Of a stretch of DNA of 64,000 bases, positions 1 through 11,806 are shown one piece after another. The notes beneath the pieces are model-generated. The model had not been told where the DNA came from and ran no database searches. It worked only from the letters and a program-made list of their open reading frames with translations. The first letter of the stretch is position 1; each line of letters opens with the position of its first letter. Origin of the DNA: Davidsoniella eucalypti (taxonomy: Eukaryota; Ascomycota; Sordariomycetes; Microascales; Ceratocystidaceae); contig RMBW01000012.1 of assembly GCA_004009845.1 (NCBI GenBank), positions 248,001 through 312,000 of the forward strand, given 5' to 3'. The translations under genes were made by a program, and so were the position numbers.

Positions 1-867
1 AAAACGTGGCACAGTCTGTGTATAACCCAGGCCATGTTTCGTAGAGGCCTTAGTGCACACACAAATATAGTATATAATTGTATGGGAATGTACAGCTATA
101 TCATACTTGTATTATGATATCTGTGACAGCGGGTTTCCATGTATTTTCTTCTTCCTATTCTTCTACCCGTACAGAACTGGGGAGCTGTCATGACGCTCTT
201 AACAGAAGGCCATGGCTGATATTGGATTGGATTAAAGTTGTGACTCGAAATGCAACGCCGTGCACAAATATGGCATATTCCGAACCAGACTTTGGTGATA
301 ATGCAAGAACTTCATATATAACCACATGGCTTTGGCGGGGTTCACCTTCAAGCTAAGCCAGTGGAATGATGTAGAATGTCTTTGATACGTAGACAATATT
401 CTCTATACGTCGTCCTAGCAAAAACACAACTCAATGTGTCACAACAGCAAAAAGGGACGAAGAAGAACGCGTTGACGCGCCGACTCGGCACAGCAAAAGA
501 GAAAGTGAGAAGACTGAAATCAAAGGGGAGAGAAAGACGGGAAAGATACAAGGTGCGGCGGTAACGATGAGCTTATTCTTCTCTTCCTCTCGGGGTATGT
601 AGGGGTCTTTTCTTTTGTTTTCTAGTGGGGGGTTGACAAAGGCTTATCATGAAGTCCAGCCTGCTAATTCAGTTCAGCCACCCACCCCTAAACTAGCCCT
701 CTGTTTTTTGGGGGGTTTTTGCAGGGCCCAAAGACATTCTATGCGCTATTATTTTGCTCATGTATTCTGTGCGTCTGTCAGTAGCCCGCTAACAGGAATC
801 AACAACTTGCGATAAGCTGTCCTTGTTACTTGAGTCCTTGGATGATCTCAGGGCACATGAGCTGATG

Positions 868-893
868 TTCGTCACGCGGTTATGCGTGACGAA
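868..893. repeat. 10-bp perfect inverted repeat with 6-nt loop
   Basis: Arms TTCGTCACGC (868-877) and GCGTGACGAA (884-893) are exact reverse complements around GGTTAT. Each arm carries a TGACG half-site of the kind bound by bZIP/CREB-type factors, so this could be a spaced regulatory site or simply a hairpin. No flanking gene is close enough to decide. Confidence 0.6.
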
Positions 894-2930
894 TGGGTTC
901 TATCTATCGATCAAACAGATGTAGATTCAGTTGCGATATTTTTCTTCAGTAGCCTCATGAAAGTCTGATGGGGTCATCAACAGTAAAATAAAAGAGAAAA
1001 ATTCAAATTGAATAGTAAAGTCAGGATGTGACCAGAGTTGTATTCGCGAAAGCAGGAGAGCAAAACCAAATTCCATCACGCCGGAACGCGCTACGATTGG
1101 ACGGCACAAGGGTTCATGAAACCCTGGGGTTACGTCGGTGGTCTTTTATCCGTCAGCATCATGGTCCTCTTTACGCATTTTTTTCATCACTGTTTGTTTT
1201 TCAACAAGGTCTTCCCTTTTGAATCTTTGGTTAAATGCATATAAAACGGTGCAGAGTGGGATGGAGAAAGAAATGAAAACTGCGAAGAGATGAGATATCA
1301 TTTGCCAAAAAAAAAAAAAAAACCTCAAATCAAAAGAGATGGCAGGCGTAGAATTCTCCGAGCTTCGATATTGGCTGCGCTTATGCACGATGATGGATAG
1401 CCTGCTTAGTTTGTGCTGATGTATAAGCCGAGCATCGTTCATAAGGCGGGCAGGCTAAAAAAAAACAACCCATTTATGCCCTGGTCTTGCATATCCTGAC
1501 CTGTTCATGGCACTTCATAAAGCAAGGTTAGGTTTGCACATAAACTGTACAAGTACAACTATATCTGTAGGCTGTATAAGTCAAAAGTTGGGTTCCGGGG
1601 GGCCTCGTTCAAAGCCCAGGGGGTGGACATGCAGCTAACGATGGATTTATCGAATGTGTAGGTTAGGCCTTGCTTTAACGGGGGAGGGAGAAGAAGAAGA
1701 ACAAAAGAAGATAAGAAGAGAAGCAAAAGAAAAAAACAAGAGAAACCCTCTCCTAGGAGTACAGCTCGCCTGTGCCATCATTATGCAAATATTCGTATAA
1801 TCTGCCGCCCTCCCTTACACTATGCAGCGGCGATCGATGATGTATGCAGGTTTGACACCATGATCTATCTCTTTGATTATGCCTATCTTTCTGCCTGTTT
1901 GCTTTTTCATTCTCGCCTGCAGAACTTGGCTGCAGGCTGTGGCACCAAATATTTCGGTAGATTGCATCGCGATCAAGTAGAATTGCGCCTTTATGTGCGA
2001 CTTCATCGTGTGTCATATAGTGGAGAGAATTTGAACAACCATAACTACATGAGTCTTTGTCAGATATTGGGCTTCTTTCTTGCTAGCGTTTGTGCATAGT
2101 GCTTTTATGCATTTTATCGTACCCACTATTTATGAGCTAACATGCTCTTCCTTTTTCTAGCCAGGAACGGGATCCTCCAGAGATGTGGTAGCTGCGACCC
2201 TTCCGTCTTGGTACTTACCGCTGTGGAATACTGTGATTTTTTGGGATAGTAGAGCTACACGCTTAGCCTGTTTAGGACTCTAAGATCAGGGATGGACGAC
2301 ACTAACAGAACAGCCATAATGTACTAGGGCGATTTGGTCTGTGCTTGTTAATGTGAAGCAATCACTTTGCTAAAAATGTAGAAAATAAGGGATGCTTGCT
2401 GTGGGCGAGCTTGAGAACAAGAGTAAGGAAGGTGTATCCAGTCAAGAGTAGTTGCTCTATTCGTGGGCGGGGCTACGGCTCTGTCAATATCGCGATATAT
2501 CAATATCTGGTAGTCTCGTTTCTTATCAATATCGAAGGAAACATAGCAGCAATACAAAGCCATCGTTTATCTTTAGAATTCGTGCCAGCAACACTTTCTT
2601 TTGCTCCTCCTTCCGTCTCTGCTGCGGATTCCAAGCAAGGAATTTATATATATTGAACCACACAGTGTACCAGTACCGGAAGCCGGTGCGCTTCAATTCA
2701 CAGCCACATCTTTAACGCTGCCCATAAGAGGCGGCGGCGGTCTTATCAGTGTCGTCAGCAGAGAGACTATTGCTCCAGCCTGCTGACCAGCCATCGAGAC
2801 CCGTCTCTGGCCTCTGGAGTGCATATTTGTTTCAACGACATTCCAGTACATCCCTCGCTAGAATAACGTGCATATATGCATATATACATATGTATGCATA
2901 TATATCTTGCGCCAACGTTCTCGTGTTGTG

Positions 2931-2965
2931 TCAACAATCAACAATCAACAATCAACAATCAACAA
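2931..2965 (+). repeat. Tandem heptamer TCAACAA x5
   Basis: Five uninterrupted copies of TCAACAA, directly followed by TAG. A simple minisatellite in non-coding DNA; likely length-variable between strains. Confidence 0.8.
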
Positions 2966-4381
2966 TAGAATAGACGTCAATGCCATCTGTACCTATTTGT
3001 TCTGCATCCCGCGTCAATAAACGACAACTAACGAGGCGTCTAGTTTTCCAGTGTCCTTTCGATTCGACGCCTTGCATATTTTGACTGACAGAAGACCGGC
3101 AATTGTACTCAAGCCACTAACAACGCTGCAATATAATACAAGAAAAACTGACGGCTCAGTAGTATTGGTTCCTGCAATTCGAACATTCCGTGTATTTCCC
3201 AACACTCACACTTGTTTGGGCCGACCAGACAAACACACGCTGACGGACATACAAACACTCTCAAGGGCCTGGTCTTAGTTGTAGGTGCATATCCAGATAC
3301 TGTTAATCAGTAAATTAAACACTGAGACTGGCCTGGTAGAGTTAAGTGGTCTGTTTCTCTTGCTATACCATGAAATGAACCTACCATAGGTTTCCAGCAA
3401 GTGATAGCCCGGCTATAAACGATCTTCTGGCAAACGCTTAGAGCAAACAGAACAAGGAGAAAGAGGAGAGGAGAGAGCCCAGGCTATCCTGTCTCCTATA
3501 GCCCGCTTTTGATCTTGTCTTTTTTTATTCTTTTTTTTTTTTTTTTTTTTTGCCGTGGTTCCTCGTGCCCCCTTGCCTGCCTCAAGAACAAGACCAAGAC
3601 CCCCCGAACCCTGTCGTCTTTACCCACATCCGAACAAGACATCCCGGTCAGTTCTGAATTGATTTATTCTCACTTTTTGTGCATCTACTCGTGCTGGTTT
3701 TTGGTCTTCTCACGCCTGCGTTTTTGAGTCCTCTAAACACTCCTGACGTGCCGTAAGCCTGGGACCTGTTCTGAATTCCCTTTTCTTCTTCCTGCTTCTG
3801 CTTTTTGCTTCCTCTTGCACTCTCGTCATATCAATCTTTCTTCTTGTTCAACAACAACGACGCCTCAGTTGCGATTTGAGATCCAATCCGGTATCCTTTG
3901 TTTTCTCTCTTTTTCTTTCTGCTTCTTGTGCTGCCGTCTATCTTTAGTTCACACGCTATCGAAGTGCTGGAACGCCCATTATACATTCGTTAGACCGACC
4001 TTGTACTGCCATTTACCACCATTGTACACCGATTAGTCGTGCCGGCGCCACTACCTACACTTTTACTACGAATCTTGATTTCGATTTCGATACTGACATT
4101 TGTGGTCGATTTACATATCCTCCGCGTTCTTTCGTCTACTCTCTACTCAGAAACATCTGATACACTTCGACTGTCTTCCACAATATACCTGCGGAACTGT
4201 GCCATTTTAGAGCTATCACTTCGTGCCTGGTCGCGTCATTGCTTTTGCTTAGACTATCTTGCATTGATTCAGCGCACTGCGGCCAATTTGATCTGCCCGT
4301 TTGGCTGGCGCGCACACCTGATTCGCATAAAAATAAAGATAGTCGCGACCACCAAGCAGTGCCTTGCTCCATATCTTTAAG

Positions 4382-7276
4382 ATGGACTCATCGCCGTCAT
4401 ACTCTAGCTTGGACCGCCAACGCTTGTCAACTCAGTATCACCGTTCGGCCACCGTAAATCCACTTGCTCGCCTACCGACACCACAAAGCAGCAACGCTAG
4501 CACACACTCTATGGGCTCGCCCCAATTATCCTCTGCTCACGTCGCATATAGACTATCAAATACCAACAGTTCTAAGCCAGTTTTGGTACATAGCCCACGA
4601 CCATCACCGATCCCAAGAGAAGGATCGCTTGAATTAAGACCAAGCGCCATGTCTACATACCTCCAAGAGAAGCTGGAGAAGGAACGGAAAGACGGCGAAC
4701 TATGTGCGCGTAGGACGCCCGACCTGACGTCTTCAATGGAACTTAGAGTTCCCGGATCACCGATTAGACTCTCAACTCCCGTTCGCGAAAGAGGAACGCC
4801 TGTCCAATCAGTCGAAGGTGAATGTGGGAAGAAAGGCCTAGGAATGGGTGTTAAGGAGATGGAAGTTGTAAGTACTCACAAGAAGCCTATCCTAATGCTT
4901 CAACTGACAATGATACTAATATGATCATAGACTGTTACTACTCTTCACAAACAAAACTTCGACTTGAAGCTAGAGTTATATCATCGCCGGGAACGCCAAC
5001 AAGCACTTGAAAGTCGCCTTGAAGGCATCGAAAGTGAGAAGCGTCAAATGGAAGAGATGAACGACAAGCTCATTGAAGAGCTCGAGAAGCGTGATAAGGC
5101 CGTCGAAGAGGCTGTCGCCATGATTGTCATGCTGGAGTCCCAAGTTGAAAATCTTGTACAGGAGCGTGAGACCATCCGCAAGGCCGAGACGAGGATGTAC
5201 GAACATCAGAGAATGGCAAGTGAAGAATACGATGCTATGAACCGGGTGCGCACGCCACGCCAGCGGATACCATCAGACATGGGAATGCCGCCATCTTTAA
5301 CTGAAGCGCAGATGATGCGTTTGCCGCAGGATCGTATCCTGAACCGCATGCCTAGCTTCCTATCGGACTTGAGTGAGACTACCGAAAACCTGCGCAACGT
5401 CTATCTGAGCGGTGCAAAAGTTGGAAGCATAATGAACCTACCTCGCCTCAACGAGGCCATGGGAGAAGTGGAGGCTCTTGAAGCCTCTATGCCCGAGCAG
5501 CTGCGAAGCCCCAGCTTGAGTATGTTGAGCGAGAGTTCATTTGCTAGTGTTTATGGCAACGAGAGAGACGACTCGATTTCCTCTCATCCTCCACGAAATG
5601 CTATTTCACATTCTCCTGCCCACGCTATGGAACGAAACCATACACCTCGCTCTCTAGCTAGAGCACGAGAGTCGAGCCGGATTTCAACACCATCCCGTGG
5701 CCACCCTGAATTGAGTGTCCAGACCAAGATTCCCAATGCGCAATCTATCTCTGGCCTCCTTATTGGCCAGAACTCGCCTTTACAGCGGATTGAGCGCACT
5801 TATGGCCAACGCGCTCCATCCGGGTCCAGTGTAGAGCGCGAAATGGGAGGAACCCCGGTGCTGCGTCCGAGTAAGAACATCTCACGCATGACTAGAGAGG
5901 AAAAGCGCGACTCTCTTCGCATCATGAACACGAACTCGCTTGGCCGTGTTTTGCATGACCCGGGAATGCCGCCTACTCCGGACACAATTTCAACCGCGAC
6001 GCTGCGACACTACCAGAACGAGACCGAGGCAATGGACCGCAGCAAGGCTATTGCGTCCGTTGCAGTTCCATTGCATATGGGCGAGCCTCGGTACATGAAG
6101 CACACCGGCTCTAACGGCTCTATTGGGGGAGTACCGGTCTCACAGAAGCCTGACTTGATCTCTTCCCAGAGATCTCCTCAGCCTCCTGCTATTTCTCAGT
6201 ATATCCCTCGCCGAGAGGTGTCCGGCAGCTATTTTGATAGCCGTCCAGCCAACCCGCGACCCCATTCGGCCGGAGAATCCTCGATCTTGTGCTATGCTGA
6301 AAAGGGCGTTTATGACGATAGTGACGATGATGATACCCAGTCTCTAGCATCCAGCCTCGATATTTGGATTCGCGAGGGTGGTAAGGCTCCTCGCACCCTT
6401 GGTAGAGAGTCACCAGATCTCTTTTCGTTCCCCTCCCGCCACGGATGGGCCCCTAATGCCATGTTCGGTGCTGCCAGCGGGGTTTCTGTCCAGCCTGAAA
6501 TTTTAGGATCGTCACCAGCCCCCCCGCCACCCAATCGCCGTTCCAGCCTCCACGCCCAAACTGGAGACCCTGATTCGCGTCCCCAGACCATGACGATGCC
6601 TCCTGGCAAGGAACGCAGCAAGAAGCGCAGGGATGACATATCGAGACCATCCTCACAGCCCGGAGTGTCATTTGCAAAGGGTAGCGGCGCCACTAAGAAT
6701 AGCCCATACCCTCCGCCTGTGCAGCCTCATCGTCAACGTGGAATCAACAACTTCTGGCGTCGTTCCATTGGTGGCACTGGCCTGACTCAGAGCTCAAGCA
6801 CTGCCGCCGTTGTGTCTGTCCAGAAGCAGACATCGAGTGATGGCGGCGTCAGCATTGACTCGCGCGATGATGGTGCTTCTCTACAGAAGGAGAGCGAAAC
6901 ATATGGCACTGCAGCATGGCATCGCCGCAATTCGCTCATGGCTGACGATAACAGATCAAGTGCCACTCCGCCTCCTATTATGAGAAACAGAGCACTAAGT
7001 ATCGATCCTTACGCCGAACTCGACGGTGGTGTCCCGGCTACCATCACTACACCAACAGATAAGCCAACTACGCCTCACACACCGATGACGGCTGTTCACG
7101 GCTCATTTTCCAGCCGTCATAGTCACGGTTACTCGGCGTCCGCTTCTGTCGGAAACACACCACTTACACCCACTGCTAGTACGCCTGGAAGCTCGAAGAA
7201 GGGCTGGTTGTCCCGATTTGGACGTAGCAACAGCGTTAGCAAATCTATCAAGGACAAAGACAGAGATAGCAATTAG
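4382..7276 (+). CDS. CM1 (centrosomin N-terminal motif 1) microtubule-organising protein
   Basis: Two exons, 4382-4867 and 4931-7276, with a 63-bp phase-0 intron (GTAAGT...CATAG); 943 residues. Exon 2 opens directly on the CM1/Cnn_1N motif (T163 V T T L H K Q N F D L K L E L Y H), followed by a charged coiled coil to about residue 235. CM1 motifs bind and activate gamma-tubulin complexes at spindle poles, septa and other organising centres (known for the Mto1/ApsB, Pcp1/Spc110 and centrosomin families). The rest is long, Ser/Pro/Arg-rich and probably disordered, with an acidic patch (YDDSDDDDTQS) and a basic C-terminus (KKGWLSRFGR). ATG 4382 is the first in-frame ATG and has a good context (AAGATGG). 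Which CM1 paralogue this is cannot be told from sequence alone; the family call is firm. Confidence 0.88.
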
Positions 7277-8483
7277 ATTGATTGATTCTCTGGGGGCGTT
7301 CTTGATGTATTTTTATCATTGAAAGAAATGTTTTTGGAGTCTGGGGTGTTTCGTTCAATTGCACGATGAGAAGAGGACATATTGCTTAGAGACAGAATTA
7401 TTGTCTATTTCCCCAATGGAACAATTATATTATCGGCTTGGTTATCTTTCATGGCTTTTGTTTCTTTCTAGATATTTCGCCACGTGCGGATATTCTCTTT
7501 CTTTTTTTTTCTACTTTCTTATGGCGTTTTTTATGGGGTTTATCTTGTTTTTACGGTCATATACTCATTTGATATCTCGACACGGTTGGAAGGGAAATTT
7601 TATCTTTTCCTTTTATCATGGCATTTCTTCTTGGTCTGGTTTTTGTTTTGCATTTCATCTTTTTCCTGAGATTTGTTCTTGATCTTGCTTCTAAAAGCGA
7701 TGATCTTCGTCCAAATACTATCGCTTCAGCCTAGAGGTTGTTTGTTTTATGAATCTGATCTCCTGTAGGAGAGGCAGAGTCTTCGGCCTCATACAAAAAA
7801 AAATAGGGAAGCGAAGCATATAGTATACTGTAAGCCTTTTAGTCCGGCTTTCGTTATTTTTTTTTCTTTTCTTTGTCAAGGTTTTGTTGTTGCTGTTGAC
7901 ATCTTGTCTCCCTTTTGCAGGAGATACCGCGATTCTTCAAACTAACTACCATTCGCTTTTTGTTGGTATGTCCAGTTTTTGTTTTCATGGAGGAAGCACT
8001 TTGTTTTTCTTTCCTCCCTTGTTTCTTTTTGCAACTTGCATTTCCTGTTGGAAACAAGACTGAACTTTCATTTTTTCTCATTACGTTACATCGATATCCG
8101 TGTTATCTTTTTGTGCCATTGCTATTGTTACTTTGTATGTCTTCTAGTTTGATATCTTCTCAAGCTATCTCTTGGCCAAGTCAAAAAAAAAAAGATTATT
8201 TTATGTATCATGCCACATACTCTCGATGTGACTTGTTGGAATTTGTTGATCCGTGAATACTGTGTAATGTAATGTGTACAAGATTATAGATGAAGTGACT
8301 TGGGTTTTTTCTGCAAATGGAACCGATTTTAGAGTTAGATGGAGTGGGTTGAGCTGAGGGAGATCATATGGAATCAAGTAGGGATTTAGTAAATATATAT
8401 AATATACATAGACGTTTCATTTACACTTCTTTCATTCCCTTTCGCGGCGCTGAAAGAGCGAAAGCCTTGGCTTTTTTGAAGTT

Positions 8484-8515
8484 GTTAGTATTGTTGTCGC
8501 GAGAACAATACTAAC
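8484..8515. repeat. 32-bp near-perfect palindrome centred on TCGCGA
   Basis: Arms GTTAGTATTGTT (8484-8495) and AACAATACTAAC (8504-8515) are exact reverse complements. The 8-nt centre contains the palindrome TCGCGA, so the whole 32 bp is symmetric except for one G/G pair. It lies 1.2 kb downstream of the CM1 stop codon. It could be a cruciform or a dyad protein-binding site; no function can be assigned. Confidence 0.7.
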
Positions 8516-9444
8516 GTTTGTGTCCTAGTTTTGACGTGAGGACTTTCTGTGAGGTTACATGCCAGTATAATTCGTTGTATTCCTCCAAACTACAAAGCGA
8601 GAAAGATGATAAAGAAAGGCTGTCTACGCCTAAATATAGACTGGACCCTGAAAATAAAGCAGATGTCGTGATGGCGATAAAGAAGACTTTAGCATTCTCT
8701 CGCTATCAAAAGAGCGAGATATCAACCGCTTCATAGCAAAAGGAGAAGTCAACCCACCAAAAAGGAAGAAAAGAAAATCCACAATTGCCATCTCTGCTGA
8801 AAAAAAAAGAGTACATCATGTTTTGTTTAGTAATGTCTTTCCATGTTTCTAGTATTCTTTCCAACTTCGGTGAAACCTCGAAACACGCTGTTTTACCATG
8901 TTAGTTTTAGACAGCAAATCTTTTTTTTTCTTTTTGTAATTTCTTTGTTTTAGTTGAGCCCGTACCTGAAATAGTACAGACATCAGCTTTAGTAGATATA
9001 TATATCTTAGTCGACTCACTTGGCCCGGTGGAGAACACCGTTATCTCGGGAAGTTGTGGCGGGAGTTGTAGATCGAGGAGGTTACATACGTAGACAGGTT
9101 TAGTGAGGCTTAGTGCTTGTTAAAGACAAGACGGGCAGCTGAGATCCGATGACGTCTTCATTGGATGCTGGGTAGTTATACGAGCTAATGGTGACCCTAA
9201 AGACCCAAGTTACATCGTTGGCTACTCTAAGAAGTTGGTTAAAATGGCGGGGGCGTGTCGATAGGAACTGGTGTATATTCGGCTTTGGGACATCTCGAAA
9301 GCAAGAATCTCGGCTGTAGTTGGTGGTGCTGGCGATTCTTTGATCGACATCGGGCTCATAATGTTTTAACAGAGTAGCCAGCGGTACACGACGACCATAC
9401 TGGATACAAAGAAATGAAGATCTGTTCAAGTGCACAGTTCTCAT

Positions 9445-9452
9445 TATATAAA
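9445..9452 (+). promoter_or_regulatory. TATA box of the secreted cysteine-rich gene
   Basis: TATATAAA, 178 bp upstream of the ATG at 9630 and followed by a CT-rich leader. This is the usual layout for a strongly or conditionally expressed fungal gene. Assignment is by position and consensus only. Confidence 0.6.
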
Positions 9453-9629
9453 CCGGAGTGATCTCTCATCATCTTCAGCTTTTATTCTCTCTCTCTCTCT
9501 CTGTCCTCTCCATCTCACTTTGGTTCTTCTGTTACGAGATACTGACATACCTTCCTACAAGGAACCTTGACCTTCATTTTCTCAAATCTTCTTCTTACGC
9601 TCGTCGTACCAACTGTCATTACCATCATC

Positions 9630-10369
9630 ATGCCGGCTTTCATTAAGCGTATTGGCGTCATTGCCCTTTCCGCTCTGTTCTTCGTGCAGACGGCTTCTGC
9701 TGCTCCTACTGCGGATGTGGTCCCCTATGCCGGCCTTTACAACCCTTACGAGGAGCCGGGCACTTGTTCCAGCCCGGATGTCCTCCCCGCTGCTCACGGA
9801 TCGTGCGCTACCAACAAGTGCTCGCTTGGAATGCGCAACGCTACTAGCCAGATTGTAAGTTGACTCTCTATCAAGGAGGGACCCCCCCCCCCCCCCCATC
9901 TCTTCCCCGAATCGCTGATCTGATACTGACTTTCCCATCTGCTCTTTGTAGATTTGCACTGATTGGGTCAAAAACCTGTGCTGCGATAAGGTCCCCCATT
10001 GGAATGCTTCCGTACAGCCTTACGAGTTGGAGTACCCCCTGACAATCCCTCTTCTGGCCGCCGTCATCAACATTCCGTGGAGCTGGTTCGAGGAGTGCGG
10101 CGATACTTGGGCTGACAAGTATGCCAACATCGTCGGTGCCTGCACTTGTGCCTTTAGCCAGAGCTGGCAGGAAACCAAGACTGAGCGTGTGAGTCAAGCA
10201 ACCCTCTATCCTATCTTTGCATCCCGTAACTAACTCTGTTTCTTTGAAATCTTTCCAGTTCGAGATCCCGGTTGGCGAAGCTACTGAGAACTCCGGATGC
10301 GATAGTGTGACTAATAAGACTTCGGGAGCCAATTTCGCCAAGTATGGATACTGGTTATACCTATCATAA
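9630..10369 (+). CDS. Small secreted cysteine-rich protein (candidate effector or surface protein)
   Basis: Three exons, 9630-9854, 9952-10188 and 10259-10369, with introns of 97 and 70 bp, both phase 0; 190 residues. Residues 1-24 form a clear signal peptide: basic MPAFIKR, a hydrophobic core, and ASA cleaved before APTAD. The mature part has ten cysteines (46, 59, 64, 77, 85, 86, 124, 139, 141, 168), enough for five disulfides, including a CC pair and a C-T-C. Three N-glycosylation sequons lie at N70, N93 and N173. No membrane segment, GPI signal or known domain is visible. The features fit a secreted fungal effector or wall-associated protein, but I do not recognise the family and assign no function. 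Intron 1 contains a C16 run. Exon joins are my reading of consensus splice sites and keep the frame open throughout. Confidence 0.8.
9882..9897 (+). repeat. C16 homopolymer inside intron 1 of the secreted-protein gene
   Basis: Sixteen consecutive C follow AAGGAGGGA, 28 bp inside the 97-bp intron. Such tracts are prone to slippage and can form G-quadruplex or i-motif structures; here it lies between donor and acceptor. Confidence 0.85.
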
Positions 10370-11806
10370 GCCGTCGTTGGTCTTCGCCTGTGGTGGCGAT
10401 ATGGGAGTTGGTTGAATAGTTGTAGTCCCTCACACACGCTACTGGATTTGCGGGGCGCCTTCACGCGTTGAGGCCATCGTGTTCATAGATAATGAGGGAT
10501 TGGAACGTATATGTCTCGTAGTAGAGATATCTAGCAGCTTTGGGGTTGGTGTAGTCAATATAGGATATCTCTTTGACTTGAAGTGTTCTTCATTAACGTT
10601 CGTGAGGTTGTAAGCGGCCTAGATAGGAAATAGAGCTTCTGTGTAGACCCTAACATGCTAGGGCTTAGACAAAGTGGGTCTGCGGTTTTCTATAACAATT
10701 AAGGATGAGAGTATGAAGTTACAGTATGTAGATGACAATGCCGATGCTAGTACCGGAGCCATCGTCACCCAACTCAGCAACACCCTTGCCGAGGTAAGTA
10801 AATCACTAGGGAAGTAACCACGAGGTCACTGGACTCAAAGCAAGCACTAGCTTTACCATTCTGCCATGCTACTAATATTCACCTAATATTATATCCAGAG
10901 ACCACTAGAGGTTCTCCTAGCTTTTCACCTATCGTCAACATTACAAAGGGGAATTTAGACAAGCAAGTGCTACTTCTCAACTAGGGAAAGCACTGGTAAC
11001 GAAAAGGCTGATATGGGTGGCAAAAGCTGCAATGCCGAGAGCCGCCGGAACTTACCGCAACAACCGGAGGCGCTAGGGCCAAGAGACGGATAAATGGTGG
11101 TACACAGCATCTACCAAGGACTCGAGATCCCACAGGCTCATCTCTAGAATCCACAAAGGAAAAGAAAATACAATACATGTTTGCGTTAGCTACGGCGTTG
11201 GTTGGGGTTTTTTTTTCTCACTTTCATTTCTTCTTCATTATATTTGCTCTGTTTTCTTCGTTACCCTTGTGTAACTTTATATGTCGTGGGCTTATATTAA
11301 AAGACACTCCAATGTGTTATATAGCTCTGCTACGGAGTTTATATATCTTTTTTCTTTTATTGCGTTTGATTTCCCACATTGTATTATATCTTATTTCAAT
11401 ACCAAGGAAATCTACCATCAGGTAACAAAAAACATTCTCTGGAGAATTACTGTCTGCCTATTTGCTGTCTATGTGCCTTGTTTACACTTGTGTATCTAAT
11501 AAAAAAAAGCAAATGGTATGCAATCCGAATAGATTGATGTGTTGCCTTGCCTCCTATTAATCGTTCCTAGTAATCCCTTTACCCTCATATCGTCATCGGG
11601 TTCAACTATTGGTATCAAAAATCATTATTGCCCACGTGCCTTTATTCCTCTCCTTATTCATTCTTATGCTACGAAGACAATTCCATCTCTCTCCCAGTTC
11701 TGTTTGTTTCCTGCCCTGACGTTATTGTCTATTTCGTATCCTTTTGTATACCCTTATCTCTTACACCCCTTTTGTTTTCATCTTGTCTCGTCATCGCCTT
11801 CGACAT
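10370..11806. other. Intergenic between secreted-protein gene and deacetylase gene
   Basis: The two flanking genes converge here. Apart from the doubtful mini-gene at 10713-10958, no coding region can be supported. From about 11.2 to 11.8 kb the plus strand is T-rich, as in a fungal 3' flank read from the minus-strand gene that ends at 11807. Confidence 0.5.
10713..10958 (+). CDS. Possible two-exon mini-gene, 46 residues
   Basis: ATG 10713 opens a 27-codon frame (MKLQYVDDNADASTGAIV...) that ends exactly at a consensus donor, GAG|GTAAGT (10794). The predicted 105-bp intron (10794-10898) carries a CTACTAAT branch-like sequence and ends TATCCAG. The acceptor restores phase 0 and the second exon (RPLEVLLAFHLSSTLQRGI) stops at 10956-10958. 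An out-of-frame ATG at 10705 would give a three-codon upstream frame. No signal peptide, domain or known family is visible. It may be a true small gene, the relic of a larger gene, or a chance alignment of splice signals; only transcript data can decide. Confidence 0.3.

Larger units (their letters stand above)
1..4381. other. Gene-free upstream region and leader of the CM1 gene
   Basis: No coding region can be supported here; open frames are short and lack conserved motifs. The stretch holds a 10-bp hairpin (868-893), an A16 run (1307-1322), a TA-rich quasi-palindrome (about 2869-2907), five copies of the heptamer TCAACAA (2931-2965) and a T21 run (3531-3551). From about 3.5 kb to the start codon at 4382 the plus strand is markedly pyrimidine-rich, as expected for a promoter and long 5' leader of the following gene. 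An open frame at 4039-4380 lacks an ATG and is treated as leader sequence. Confidence 0.6.
7277..9629. other. Intergenic: 3' flank of CM1 gene and promoter of the secreted-protein gene
   Basis: T-rich 3' flank with no supportable coding region. Contains a 32-bp near-perfect palindrome (8484-8515). Towards 9.4-9.63 kb the sequence becomes a promoter, with a TATA box, a (CT)n tract at 9486-9502 and a pyrimidine-rich leader before the ATG at 9630. The minus-strand open frame at 9100-9444 has no recognisable features and is left out. Confidence 0.55.

Noticed and set aside
4039..4380. 113-codon frame just upstream of the CM1 start
   Set aside because: It starts with GTG and lies in the pyrimidine-rich leader; no motif.
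6310..6693. 127-codon frame antisense to the CM1 gene
   Set aside because: Shadow of a GC-rich real coding exon on the other strand.
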